Assembly (NCBI RefSeq): GCF_022669055.1 | Contig: NZ_JAJMLW010000001.1 | Location: forward strand, 806,001 to 870,000 | Length of the DNA stretch: 64,000 nucleotides | Direction: 5' to 3' | From: Adlercreutzia faecimuris | GTDB taxonomy: Bacteria > Actinomycetota > Coriobacteriia > Coriobacteriales > Eggerthellaceae | Shown here: positions 45,401 through 52,776 of the stretch, in pieces | How positions within the stretch are numbered: the stretch's first letter is position 1 | How the letters are laid out: the number at the start of each line of letters is the position of its first letter | Position numbers and translations under genes: made by a program | Notes under the pieces: generated by a model | Databases searched by the model: none | Told to the model about the DNA's origin: nothing | Seen by the model: the letters and a program-made list of their open reading frames with translations, nothing else

Positions 45401-45559
45401 CCCGAGGGCGCCGTGGCGGGCGGAGAAGCGGCGGCGTCGCCGGGCGCGGGCACGGGCACGGTGCCGGGTGCGGGCGCGGGCGCGGGCGCCGGCGCGGAGG
45501 CGGGTACGACGCCGGATGCGGGCGGCGGCCCCGCCGGCAGCGCGGAGGGAGGCGCATGA
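42443..45559 (+). CDS. kdpD: Sensor histidine kinase KdpD
   Basis: A 1038-residue potassium/turgor sensor. Residues about 65-275 form the KdpD domain with Walker A GYAAGVGKT (74-82) and VDELAHTNAPG. A universal-stress-like domain follows, then four membrane helices (about 430-530), a GAF-like region, the phospho-acceptor His725 in SISHDLRTPLTS, and the ATPase domain (NNALAY, DDGPGIPD, GMGLGLAL). Between the last two motifs lies an extra Gly/Ala-rich insert of about 45 residues, and the C-terminus has a 50-residue Gly/Ala tail. The ATG behind GGAAGGAAGGA is chosen. Confidence 0.93.
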   Translation: MAARRAGGKAGGRPRAASALGAALRGGLARPGTAPAPAAPDPDARRDPDAILRRIQEEGDGEPRERGRLKVFFGYAAGVGKTYAMLEEAHRAQAEGLDVVVGYVEPHTRADTLALLAGLEVLPPRQVEHRGIALRELDLDGLLARRPQVALVDELAHTNAPGCRHRKRYQDVEELLRAGIDVYTTVNVQHLEGLNDKIAAVTAVSVAERIPDRVFDGAESVELVDLEPADLIARLEAGKVYAPERAGTALAHFFSRSNLAALREIALRRMADRLTRTSPVAAVPRAEAGEDVVVLVEGDAAAPRVVRTAANLAEALHGSLTALAVEPADGRRDDAEEAEALARALALAEELGARVVTLSGDDPVAPVAQYAASSGIRQLVVAGPSPRRGLLARRDVAARLMRAAPGAVVTAVPGADAPTLLGRARVTAGLAPTGADVARAAGAVALATALGTLAWELSPATPVILMVYLLVALLLATRADGFLYAVLTALGSVVAYNFFFTVPRFTFHAYGLSAPVIFTFLLVGTLAASSLAIRLKHQAAQAARRSYRTEVLLESSRKLQAAPTLAQCLETAAAQVVKILDRPVVIYEADPVAAGGLAAPRVYDVPGTGGGDAGAAALTAPDEAAVAAWVAANGEPAGATTDTLREARCLYLPIRSRERVFGVAGLVMEADAEDFGAFERNLLVALLDECGQAAEGLALARERRDLTVKAEKEALRSNLLRSISHDLRTPLTSISGDAAILLADGGALSDAQRERLCGDIRDDARWLIGLVENLLSVTRLDDGTVAVDLQPELVADVVADALRHARRDDAHAVEADVADDLLMASMDAGLIVQVIVNLVNNALAYTPAGSTVTVSARPVRVGGEDRVRVTVADDGPGIPDAEKARVFDLFYHGSRRVPAAGGASDGRAAGAGADGPGGAGGPEAPGAREAAPAAMAAGEGGDSRRGMGLGLALCRSILRAHGGDVTLVDARPHGCVFSFDLPAAALPEGAVAGGEAAASPGAGTGTVPGAGAGAGAGAEAGTTPDAGGGPAGSAEGGA

Positions 45560-46266
45560 TGGGCGACGAGCGCGAGATCCTGGTGGTGGAGGACGACCCG
45601 GCCGTGCGCAACCTGGTGGCGACGGCCCTCGACGTACGCGGCTACCGGCACCGCGAGGCCACCACGGGCGCGGCGGCCCTGGTGGAGCTCACGTCCTCGC
45701 CGGATGTGAGCCTGGTCATCCTCGACTTGGGGCTGCCCGACCGCGACGGCGTGGAGGTCATCCGGGCGCTGCGGGGCTGGTCGCGCATGCCGGTCATCGT
45801 GCTGTCGGCGCGCCAGGAGGACGCCGACAAGGTGGAGGCCCTCGACGCCGGCGCCGACGACTACCTGACCAAGCCGTTCTCCGTCGACGAGCTGCTGGCC
45901 CGCGTCCGCGTGGCCCTGCGCCGGCTCGACTACGCCGCGCCCGCCCAGGCCGCCGTCCCGGACGTCTACCGCAACGGCGGCCTGGGCATCGACTTCGACG
46001 CCGGCGTGGTCACGCGCGACGGCGCCGAGGTGCACCTGACGCCCATCGAGTACAAGCTGCTGTGCCTGCTCGCGCGCAACACCGGCAAGGTGCTCACCCA
46101 CAACTACATCTTGAAGGAGGTCTGGGGCCAGGCGCTCGCCGCCGACCTGCCCTCCCTGCGCGTCTTCATGGCCACCCTGCGCAAGAAGATCGAGCCCGAC
46201 CCCGCCAACCCCCGCTACCTCCAGACCCATGTGGGCATAGGCTACCGCATGCTCAACGTGGAGTAG
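45556..46266 (+). CDS. kdpE: Response regulator KdpE
   Basis: A 236-residue OmpR-family regulator. The receiver domain has Asp57 in VILDLGLPDRDG and the Lys of LTKPFSVDEL; the winged helix holds HLTPIEYKLLCLLARN and LRVFMATLRKKIE. Its ATG overlaps the kdpD stop, so the two are co-translated. It is the expected activator of kdpFABC upstream. Confidence 0.95.
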   Translation: MMGDEREILVVEDDPAVRNLVATALDVRGYRHREATTGAAALVELTSSPDVSLVILDLGLPDRDGVEVIRALRGWSRMPVIVLSARQEDADKVEALDAGADDYLTKPFSVDELLARVRVALRRLDYAAPAQAAVPDVYRNGGLGIDFDAGVVTRDGAEVHLTPIEYKLLCLLARNTGKVLTHNYILKEVWGQALAADLPSLRVFMATLRKKIEPDPANPRYLQTHVGIGYRMLNVE

Positions 46267-46391
46267 GGAAGCCGGGAAGCATCCCTCACATCCCCCTCCG
46301 AGGGCTGGCCGAGGGCGCGCCCGTCCGCGTCGGCCGCCCGGCGCGCAGGGGCGGTGGGCCAACCCCGCCGTCGCCCTCCCTCTTCCTCACC

Positions 46392-46408
46392 TATGACACG
46401 CTGTCATA
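46392..46408. promoter_or_regulatory. Palindromic operator upstream of the NrfD-GntR-SPFH cassette 1
   Basis: TATGACA, CGC, TGTCATA (46392-46408) is an inverted repeat with seven-base arms. The same half-site flanks the promoters of both dms operons. CATACT at 46430-46435 could be the -10 box, which would place the palindrome on the -35 region. The GntR protein encoded in this cassette is the likely binder. Confidence 0.6.
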
Positions 46409-46475
46409 TACACCGCCCCTGCTTTGTGGCATACTGCGGGATGACGTGGCGTCCCGGGCCGGAAGGAGGGGGAGG

Positions 46476-47588
46476 GTGCTCGGCGATCTGGCGGTGCTCT
46501 ACCTGTTCCTCGGCGGCGCGGGCGCCGGCTGCGTGACGACGTGCGCGCTCGTCGACCTGGCGTGGCTGCGCGAGCCCTTCGGCGTGACGACCGCCTACGG
46601 CCCCGAGCCGGCGGCGGATCCGGCGCGGCGCGCGGCGGCCCTCGGCTTCGCGGCGGGGCTCGGCGCGCTCGTGGCGGGCGCGGCGTGCCTGTCCCTCGAC
46701 CTGGGCCGGATCGACCGGGTGCTCGCGCTGTTCCTGTCGCCGCAGCCCACGGTGATGAGCGTGGGGGCCGTGGCCCTCGCGGCGCTCATCGCGGTGGCGG
46801 CCCCGCTGGCGGCGGTGCGCCTGCTGTACCTGCCGGGGCTCCCGCGGCCCGCGGTGCGCGCGCTCGAGGCGCTGGCCGTGGCGCTCGGGCTGGTGGTCAT
46901 GGCCTACACGGGCCTGCTCCTGCAGTCGCTGCAGGGGGCGGGGCTGTGGCGGTCGCCCTGGCTGCCGGTGCTGTTCACGCTGTCGTCGGCCTCGAGCGGC
47001 GTCGCGCTGGTCATGGCCTGCTGCTTCTGGGCGGGCGCGGACGGGCGGACGGCGCGCCTGCTGCGCGTCCTGGCGCGGGCGGACGGCGTGCTCATTGCGG
47101 CCGAGGTCGCGGCGGCCGCCCTGTTCGCGGGGACGATGGCGTCGAGCGCCCACCCGGGCGCCGCCGCCGGCGCCGCGGCGCTCCTGGCTGGCCCGCAGGC
47201 CGCCGCCTGGTGGCTCGGCTTCGGGCTGTGCGGGTGCGCGCTGCCGCTCGGCGCCGAGGCCGCCTACCTGCTGGCCGGACGCCGGCTCGCCCGCGGGCCC
47301 GCGCCCGCGGCGCTGCCGGCCCTGGCGGCGGTGCTCGTGCTGGTAGGCGCGCTCTGCCTGCGCTGGGCCGTCGCCGACGCGGCCGCCCCGCGCGACCTGG
47401 CGCTGCAGGCCCCGCCGCCCGCGGCATCGCCCGCGTCCGCCGCGTCGCCCGCGCCCGCCGCGCCCGCGTCGCTCGCGCCCGCCGGCCCGCCCGCGGCGTC
47501 GCCCGCGTCTGGCGGCCTGCTCGCCGGCGCATCCGCGTCCGCCGCGCCGGGGACGCCACCCGAGAGAGAGGATCTGATCGCGTCATGA
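46476..47588 (+). CDS. NrfD/DmsC-like membrane protein, cassette 1
   Basis: A 370-residue integral membrane protein with a GTG start behind GGAAGGAGGGGGAG. It starts with VLGDLAVLYLFLGGAGAG and has eight to nine helices, with the DLGRIDR loop and YTGLLLQSLQG typical of NrfD-family quinol-binding subunits. The last 65 residues are a hydrophilic Ala/Pro/Ser tail. No Mo or Fe-S subunit is in this cassette, so it is an orphan anchor. The paralogue at 60904 shares its opening and its two downstream genes. Confidence 0.8.
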   Translation: MLGDLAVLYLFLGGAGAGCVTTCALVDLAWLREPFGVTTAYGPEPAADPARRAAALGFAAGLGALVAGAACLSLDLGRIDRVLALFLSPQPTVMSVGAVALAALIAVAAPLAAVRLLYLPGLPRPAVRALEALAVALGLVVMAYTGLLLQSLQGAGLWRSPWLPVLFTLSSASSGVALVMACCFWAGADGRTARLLRVLARADGVLIAAEVAAAALFAGTMASSAHPGAAAGAAALLAGPQAAAWWLGFGLCGCALPLGAEAAYLLAGRRLARGPAPAALPALAAVLVLVGALCLRWAVADAAAPRDLALQAPPPAASPASAASPAPAAPASLAPAGPPAASPASGGLLAGASASAAPGTPPEREDLIAS

Positions 47589-48115
47589 TCAAGCTGGGCA
47601 AGACCATCCCCGCCGGGGACCTGTTCGAGCTGGACGAGGGCAGCAGCCTGCCCATCTGGCTCCAGCTGAAGAACCGGTTCATCTACCTCATCACGTCGGG
47701 CTACTACCTGCCGGGCGACCAGCTGCCCACGGTGCGCGGCCTGGCGGCGGATGTGGAGATCAACTACAACACCGTCAGCAAGGTGTACCAGAGCCTGGAG
47801 GAGGACGGCTACATCCAGTCGAAGCGCCGCCAGGGCGCCTTCGTGTGCGACGTGAGCGACAAGCCGGGCGTGTCCATCGCCGTCACGGCCGAGATCGTCA
47901 CGGCGGAGTACCTGCAGCGCTGCCAGGAGCTGGGCATGTCGCTGGAAGACATCGATGCGCGGTTCACGGCCAGCCTGGTGGAGGCCAAGGGCAAGCGCGA
48001 CCGAGACCAAGGAGCAGCTGATGAGGCGAAGGATCAGGCCAGCCGCGGACGAGTCGTCCGCTTCCCCCGCGCCGCGGACGATTCAGACCAACGTGCAGCT
48101 GGAGACGGGGCGTAG
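47585..48115 (+). CDS. GntR-family (YtrA-like) regulator, cassette 1
   Basis: A 176-residue protein. Residues 22-95 are a GntR winged helix: IWLQLKNRFIYLITSGYYLP, DQLPTVRGLAADVEINYNTV and DGYIQSKRRQGAFV. No large effector domain follows, which places it with the short YtrA-type GntR proteins. Its ATG overlaps the NrfD stop codon. Its last 95 bases overlap the SPFH gene. It probably represses or controls its own operon through the palindrome at 46392 and perhaps the dms operons. Confidence 0.85.
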   Translation: MIKLGKTIPAGDLFELDEGSSLPIWLQLKNRFIYLITSGYYLPGDQLPTVRGLAADVEINYNTVSKVYQSLEEDGYIQSKRRQGAFVCDVSDKPGVSIAVTAEIVTAEYLQRCQELGMSLEDIDARFTASLVEAKGKRDRDQGAADEAKDQASRGRVVRFPRAADDSDQRAAGDGA

Positions 48116-48992
48116 GCGCACCTCCCGCAACGGGGCCGTCGCCTTCACGGTCATCGTCTTCACGTGCGCGGCGCTCATCGTGGGCGTGGCGGCGTGGCTG
48201 GCGACGGGCACGGTGGGCGTCGGCGCGGTCGTGCTCGCGGTCGTCGCCGGCGTGCTGGCGGCGTCGTCGATCCACATCGTGATGGAGTGGGAGAAGGCCG
48301 TCGTCATGCGCTTCGGCAAGTTCAACCGCGTGGCCGGCCCGGGCGTCGTGTTCACCTGGCCCATCATCGAGTTCTACACCCTGCGCGTGGACCAGCGCGT
48401 CATCGCCACCTACTTCGGCGCCGAGGAGACGCTCACGAGCGACCTCGTGCCCGTGAACGTGGACGCCGTCGTGTTCTGGATGGTGTTCTCGGCGAAGAAG
48501 GCGGCCACCGAGGTGGAGGACTACGCGAGCGCCGTGTCGTGGATGTCCCAGGCCATGCTGCGCAAGGCCATCGGCCGCGCGACGCTGGCCGAGGTGGCGC
48601 AGCGGCGCGACCAGCTCGACGCCGAGCTCAAGGACGTGCTGGAGGAGAAGCTGGCCGACTGGGGCATCGACGTGATGGACGTGGAGGTGCGCGACATCGT
48701 GGTGCCCAAGGACCTCCAGGGCGCGATGGCCGCCGAGGCCGTGGCCACGCGCGAGCGCAACGCCCGCATGATCATGGCCGAGGCCGAGCGCGACATATCC
48801 GAGATGCTGCGCGACGCCTCCGAGGTATACGACGGCGACGACGCGGCCCTGCGCCTGCGTACCATGCACCTGGCCTACGAGTCGGTCCGGCAGTCCGGCG
48901 GCACGCTCGTCATCCCCAGCGCCTTCAGCGAGGGCTTCACCGGCGATCCCGACGTCCTCGCGCGCGCCGCCCAAGCCGCTCCCGGCAAGTAG
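48021..48992 (+). CDS. Stomatin/slipin-like SPFH (band 7) membrane protein, cassette 1
   Basis: A 323-residue protein with two N-terminal hydrophobic helices (about residues 40-80), then the band 7 domain: EWEKAVVMRFGKFNRVAGPG, DLVPVNVDAVVFWMVF, WGIDVMDVEVRDIVVPKDLQ. A helical region rich in Ala/Glu/Arg follows. The ATG lies seven bases after AAGGAG, inside the end of the GntR gene. Slipins usually pair with an NfeD protein; none is present here. It may organise or protect membrane complexes containing the NrfD partner. Confidence 0.87.
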   Translation: MRRRIRPAADESSASPAPRTIQTNVQLETGRRRTSRNGAVAFTVIVFTCAALIVGVAAWLATGTVGVGAVVLAVVAGVLAASSIHIVMEWEKAVVMRFGKFNRVAGPGVVFTWPIIEFYTLRVDQRVIATYFGAEETLTSDLVPVNVDAVVFWMVFSAKKAATEVEDYASAVSWMSQAMLRKAIGRATLAEVAQRRDQLDAELKDVLEEKLADWGIDVMDVEVRDIVVPKDLQGAMAAEAVATRERNARMIMAEAERDISEMLRDASEVYDGDDAALRLRTMHLAYESVRQSGGTLVIPSAFSEGFTGDPDVLARAAQAAPGK

Positions 48993-49022
48993 GGAAGGGG
49001 CCCGCCCCGCCGCCCCACCTTC

Positions 49023-49056
49023 GCGCCAAGGCGTGCTTGCGCGCACACCTTGGCGC
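49023..49056. terminator. Hairpin between convergent genes
   Basis: GCGCCAAGG (49023-49031) pairs with CCTTGGCGC (49048-49056), extended by an inner GTGC/GCAC pair after one mismatch. It lies between the ends of the SPFH gene and the PIN toxin gene and can serve both directions. Confidence 0.55.
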
Positions 49057-49091
49057 ACGTGCTGCGGCCCACGCCCCCTCGGCTTCAAGGC

Positions 49092-49586
49092 CTACCTTGG
49101 CTCTCGCCCATCGCCTCTTCCGCCTTCGTCCCAGTCGACGGTCTCGTAGACGATGCCGTGCTCGGCGGCGAGGTGATCGAAGAAGGCCTGTGGGGAGAGC
49201 GCCGGCACGCGGCTGTCGGCGAAGTCCGCCGCGTCGCGGGTGATCAGGAAGTCGGCGCCCGCCTTCTCCGCCGCGATGGCCACCAGGCAGTCCTCGAAGT
49301 CGTCCCAGGCGCGCTCAGATGCCAGCTTGACGTCCGAGCCGTCGATGGAGCAGATCTTGAGCCAGCCGAGGCTCTCGAGGAACGCGGCCTGCACCTCCGA
49401 GCTGGGATGCCTCTTAGACAGGACGTAGAAGACGTCGGTGAACGACTTGGCCGACACCCAGAGCTCCGCATCCCCGAACGAGCTTGCCAGCATGAGCTGC
49501 CGCGCGTAGTCGACATGCGGCTCGCGCTGCTGGTAGAAGTCGATGAGGATGTTGGTGTCAAGCAAGATGCTCAGCATAGCGCTCAT
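49092..49586 (-). CDS. PIN-domain toxin (VapC-like ribonuclease)
   Basis: A 164-residue PIN-domain protein. The acidic residues of the active site are visible in LLDTNILIDF, DDFEDCLVAIAA and FLITRDAADFAD. It overlaps the upstream antitoxin gene by 29 bases, the usual toxin-antitoxin order with antitoxin first. Such proteins cut RNA. The local base composition is less GC-rich than the neighbours, which suggests later acquisition. Confidence 0.85.
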   Translation of the reverse strand: MSAMLSILLDTNILIDFYQQREPHVDYARQLMLASSFGDAELWVSAKSFTDVFYVLSKRHPSSEVQAAFLESLGWLKICSIDGSDVKLASERAWDDFEDCLVAIAAEKAGADFLITRDAADFADSRVPALSPQAFFDHLAAEHGIVYETVDWDEGGRGDGREPR

Positions 49587-49872
49587 CCCTCGCCTCGCTC
49601 AGCATCTGCCCGAAGGGGCGCCGTCCGTTAGGATCGGCCGGCTCCAGGCGCATGACGGACAGCGACGCGTCGATCCGCCGCATCTGATCGGCGGTGGGGG
49701 TCCTTTTCCCCGCAGCGGCCGCCTTCGGCCCCTGCGGCAGCTTTCGCTCGCTCAGCAGGTACCGGTACGCCGCGTTCACCAGCTGGGTAGGAGTGGCCCC
49801 TATCTCACGCAGCACGGCCGAGCCCTGCTCCTTGATCTCCGCGGGAACCCGCGCGGTGACGATGGCATCCAC
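49558..49872 (-). CDS. Antitoxin, ribbon-helix-helix (RelB/DinJ-like)
   Basis: A 104-residue protein with a GTG start behind AAAGGAGG. The N-terminus VTARVPAEIKEQGSAVLREI resembles the ribbon-helix-helix fold of RelB/DinJ proteins; the C-terminal half is disordered and probably binds the PIN toxin. It should bind the palindrome at 49897 to control its own promoter. A RelB-like antitoxin with a PIN toxin is a mixed but known pairing. Confidence 0.75.
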   Translation of the reverse strand: MDAIVTARVPAEIKEQGSAVLREIGATPTQLVNAAYRYLLSERKLPQGPKAAAAGKRTPTADQMRRIDASLSVMRLEPADPNGRRPFGQMLSEARDERYAEHLA

Positions 49873-49896
49873 GGCGACCTCCTTTGCCTCAGAGTG

Positions 49897-49930
49897 TGTA
49901 ATACAGTATTACATTAGTATATATCGTCAA
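49897..49930 (-). promoter_or_regulatory. Autoregulated promoter of the toxin-antitoxin pair
   Basis: On the minus strand TTGACG (49925-49930) and TACTGT (49903-49908) are spaced 16 bases. The -10 box lies inside the perfect palindrome TGTAATACAGTATTACA (49897-49913), a natural operator for the antitoxin. The stretch is AT-rich unlike the surroundings. Confidence 0.7.
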
Positions 49931-49953
49931 GCGCCACACCGCAAGCGCCAAAG

Positions 49954-49969
49954 TGTTTCATGTGAAACA
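49954..49969. promoter_or_regulatory. parS-like ParB binding site
   Basis: TGTTTCATGTGAAACA matches the bacterial parS consensus TGTTTCACGTGAAACA at 15 of 16 positions. It lies between the antitoxin promoter and the first dms operon. A chance match this good in 70 percent GC DNA is improbable, but binding has not been shown. Confidence 0.55.
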
Positions 49970-50045
49970 TTTGTTCTCCAACTAACCTCTTGAACAGGCA
50001 ATTCTTCCCATTGCTCCTCGCTCAACGGCCGACATGCCTACCCTC

Positions 50046-50125
50046 TGTCATAGATTGTCATACAAAAATCGTTGACGGGGGGGGGGTTCTATGACAGACT
50101 AGGGCAAGAAGAACCCGGCCGGTTC
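50046..50125 (+). promoter_or_regulatory. Promoter region of dms operon 1 with TGTCATA half-sites and a G10 tract
   Basis: TGTCATA at 50046-50052 and 50056-50062 precede TTGACG (50072-50077). CAGACT (50095-50100) lies 17 bases downstream, and TATGACA (50090-50096) overlaps the -10 region. Ten consecutive G (50077-50086) start in the last base of the -35 box and fill the first half of the spacer. A small hairpin, GAACC-CGGCC-GGTTC (50111-50125), follows in the leader. The layout matches the promoter of dms operon 2. Confidence 0.6.
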
Positions 50126-50241
50126 GGAGAGAGGGGACTAGGCGCCACCTGGGCTGATCGCGGCACGCTCCCCGCGTGCGCGCGCCCCGGCGGGCGCCCC
50201 GCGGCGCATCTGGCCGCGGCTGTTCAAAGGAGAGAGAACCT

Positions 50242-52773
50242 ATGAGTGGTACCAACCTTACCCGCCGCTCGTTCCTCAAGACGACCGGGGCGGTCGCCGG
50301 GGCCTCGTGCCTCGCGGCCGGGTCGTTCGGGGCGCTGCGGGCCTTCGCCGACGATGGGGACGAGAAGCCCGGCAGCGGCGAGCAGCTGTTCAACTGCAAC
50401 TGCCGGTCCAACTGCATGGGATCGTGCCGCCTGCTCGCCCACGTGCGTGACGGCAAGATCGTGAAGCTGTCGCCCGGCGGCTACCAGGAGCCCGGCTACA
50501 CCGGCTGCTGCCTCAAGGGCCTGTCCTACATCGAGCGCATCTACAGCCCCACCCGCATCCAGTACCCGATGCGCCGCGTGGACGGCACCGAGCGCGGCGC
50601 CGGCCAGTGGGAGCGCGTGACCTGGGACGAGGCCATCGCCGAGATCGCCCAGAAGATGCAGGACACCATCGACCAGTACGGCCCCAAGGCCATCGCCTTC
50701 GACGCGGCATCGGGCAACTACGGCTACATCAACGGCGTCTACGGCCTGTTCCCGCGCCTGGCCGCGTGCCTGGGCGCCATCAAGACGGCGGCCTGCTACG
50801 ACTACGCCGCCGGCCACGGCATCGACCGCGTGCTCGGCACCGGCGACTGGCAGTACTGCAACGAGCCCAACAGTGTGCTGGACTCGTCCATGGTGGTGGT
50901 GTGGGGCACCAACCCCGTCTTCACGCACCCGCACAGCTGGCGCTGGATCCAGTGGGCCAAGGAGAAGGGGACGAAGGTCGTCACCATCGACCCCATCAAG
51001 TCGGCCACGGCGCACCGCTCCGACGAGTACATCCGCGTGAACCCCGGCCATGACGGCTACCTGGCCCTGGCCATGGCCAACTACGTCATCGAGCACGACC
51101 TGGTGGACTGGGACTTCATCGGCAAGCGCTCCAACGGCGCGTTCCTGGTGCGCCAGGACACCAAGCGCCACCTGTCCACGGCCAACTGGCCCGCCGAGTC
51201 CGCGGCCGCCTACGCCGCCGCCGTGGCCGCCGCCAAGGAGAAGTACGCCGCCCAGGGCGCCACGGCCGTCGCCGCCGCGGTGGCCGCCATCCCCGTCGAC
51301 TACTACGTGTGGGACAACGCCACCGGGGCCATCACGCTCATCGACGACGCCCAGGACCCGGCGATGGAGGGCTCGTTCTCCACGCCCGACGGCATCGCCC
51401 TCGACGCCTCCTACGGCCTGCTCAAGGAGCAGCTGTCGCAGTACTCCATCGCCGAGGCCGCGCGCCTGACCGGGCTTACCGAGGACTTCATCGTCGAGTT
51501 CACCGAGCGCTTCGCCGCCGAGCGCGCCGTGTCGGTCAACATCACCTACGGCCTCGACCACTTCCTCAACGGCTACCAGAACACCTGGGCCATCGCCATC
51601 CTCATGGCGCTGACGGGCAACCTGGCCAAGCCGGGCGCGGGCTTCACCGGCGTGTTCACCACCCGCTGGTCGCCCGAGACGCTGGGGCTGTGGGTCACCA
51701 AGGAGTATAAGGGCCTCAATGCCACCATCCCCTTCGGCCTCATGCCCGAGATCGTGGCCACCCAGTCGCTCAACGGCAAGCCCTTCCCCATGAAGGTGAT
51801 GGTGTCCTACTGCGCCAACCCCGCCAGCAACCTGGGCGGCCAGCGCGAGTTCCTCGATCGGCTGCTGCCCAACCTCGACTACTACGTGGTCATCGACATG
51901 GAGATGACCGATTCCGCCCGCTACGCCGACATGGTGCTGCCCGCGACGTCGTGGTACGAGGTGGAGGACATCCGCGCCGGCTACAACAACCCCTACACCA
52001 TCTACCAGGAGAAGGCCATCGAGCCGCTCTACGAGAGCAAGCCCGATTCCGAGATCGCCTACCTGCTGGGCCGCGCGCTGGGCTTCGAGGCGTCGTTCCC
52101 CGAGGGCGACGGCATCGAGAAGTGGGCCGCCATCCTGTTCAGCAACGCCGCGTCCAAGGCCAAGGGGCTCAGCCTCGACCGCTTCCGCCAGGAGAAGGTC
52201 ATCCAGACCACCGGCACGCCGGGCGAGGCCTACATCACGGGCATGACCGACCCCTTCAAGACCGAGAAGGGCCGCGTGCGCCTGTACACCGACAACCCCA
52301 AGCCGCGCCTGGACTACGGCCAGGACCTATCCGACCGCGTCGACGGCGAGCACCTGGTGTACTACCGCGACCCGGAGGAGTGCGGCATCGACAACCCGCT
52401 GGCCGAGAAGTACCCGCTCGTCTACCTGCAGGAGCACTCCCGCTTCCGCGTGCACACCCAGTGGGGCCGCGTGCCGCTCCTGCGCGAGCTCGATCCCGAG
52501 CCGCTGGCCAAGGTCAACGGCAAGGACGCGGCCGAGCGCGGCGTGACCACGGACGATCTGGTGGAGGTCTACAACGACCGCGGCCACTGCGTCGTCAAGT
52601 GCCTCGTCGACGAGTCCATCGCGCCGGGCGTCGTGTCCATCCCCAAGGGCTGGCAGCGCGACCAGTTCATCGAGGGCGGCTACCAGGAGATGTCCCAGCC
52701 GGGCATGGACCCGTACCCCTCCGCCGCGTCGTTCTACGACGCCCGCGTCAACTTCAGGAAATGGGAGGCTTAA
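50242..52773 (+). CDS. Tat-exported DMSO reductase-family catalytic subunit, operon 1
   Basis: An 843-residue Mo-bis-MGD protein. It has a twin-arginine signal (TRRSFLKTTG, residues 7-16), a [4Fe-4S] region with Cys52, Cys54, Cys58 and Cys62, then VTWDEAIAEIAQ, VWGTNP, MALTGNLAKPGAGF and a C-terminal cofactor-binding domain. An Ala-rich insert lies at about residues 318-352. At the position of the DmsA Mo-ligand Ser (DYS), this protein reads Asp187-Tyr188-Ala189, so its Mo ligation or my alignment differs. Fe-S and NrfD subunits follow at once. It likely reduces an S- or N-oxide or related acceptor outside the membrane. Confidence 0.88.
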   Translation: MSGTNLTRRSFLKTTGAVAGASCLAAGSFGALRAFADDGDEKPGSGEQLFNCNCRSNCMGSCRLLAHVRDGKIVKLSPGGYQEPGYTGCCLKGLSYIERIYSPTRIQYPMRRVDGTERGAGQWERVTWDEAIAEIAQKMQDTIDQYGPKAIAFDAASGNYGYINGVYGLFPRLAACLGAIKTAACYDYAAGHGIDRVLGTGDWQYCNEPNSVLDSSMVVVWGTNPVFTHPHSWRWIQWAKEKGTKVVTIDPIKSATAHRSDEYIRVNPGHDGYLALAMANYVIEHDLVDWDFIGKRSNGAFLVRQDTKRHLSTANWPAESAAAYAAAVAAAKEKYAAQGATAVAAAVAAIPVDYYVWDNATGAITLIDDAQDPAMEGSFSTPDGIALDASYGLLKEQLSQYSIAEAARLTGLTEDFIVEFTERFAAERAVSVNITYGLDHFLNGYQNTWAIAILMALTGNLAKPGAGFTGVFTTRWSPETLGLWVTKEYKGLNATIPFGLMPEIVATQSLNGKPFPMKVMVSYCANPASNLGGQREFLDRLLPNLDYYVVIDMEMTDSARYADMVLPATSWYEVEDIRAGYNNPYTIYQEKAIEPLYESKPDSEIAYLLGRALGFEASFPEGDGIEKWAAILFSNAASKAKGLSLDRFRQEKVIQTTGTPGEAYITGMTDPFKTEKGRVRLYTDNPKPRLDYGQDLSDRVDGEHLVYYRDPEECGIDNPLAEKYPLVYLQEHSRFRVHTQWGRVPLLRELDPEPLAKVNGKDAAERGVTTDDLVEVYNDRGHCVVKCLVDESIAPGVVSIPKGWQRDQFIEGGYQEMSQPGMDPYPSAASFYDARVNFRKWEA

Positions 52774-52776
52774 ATC

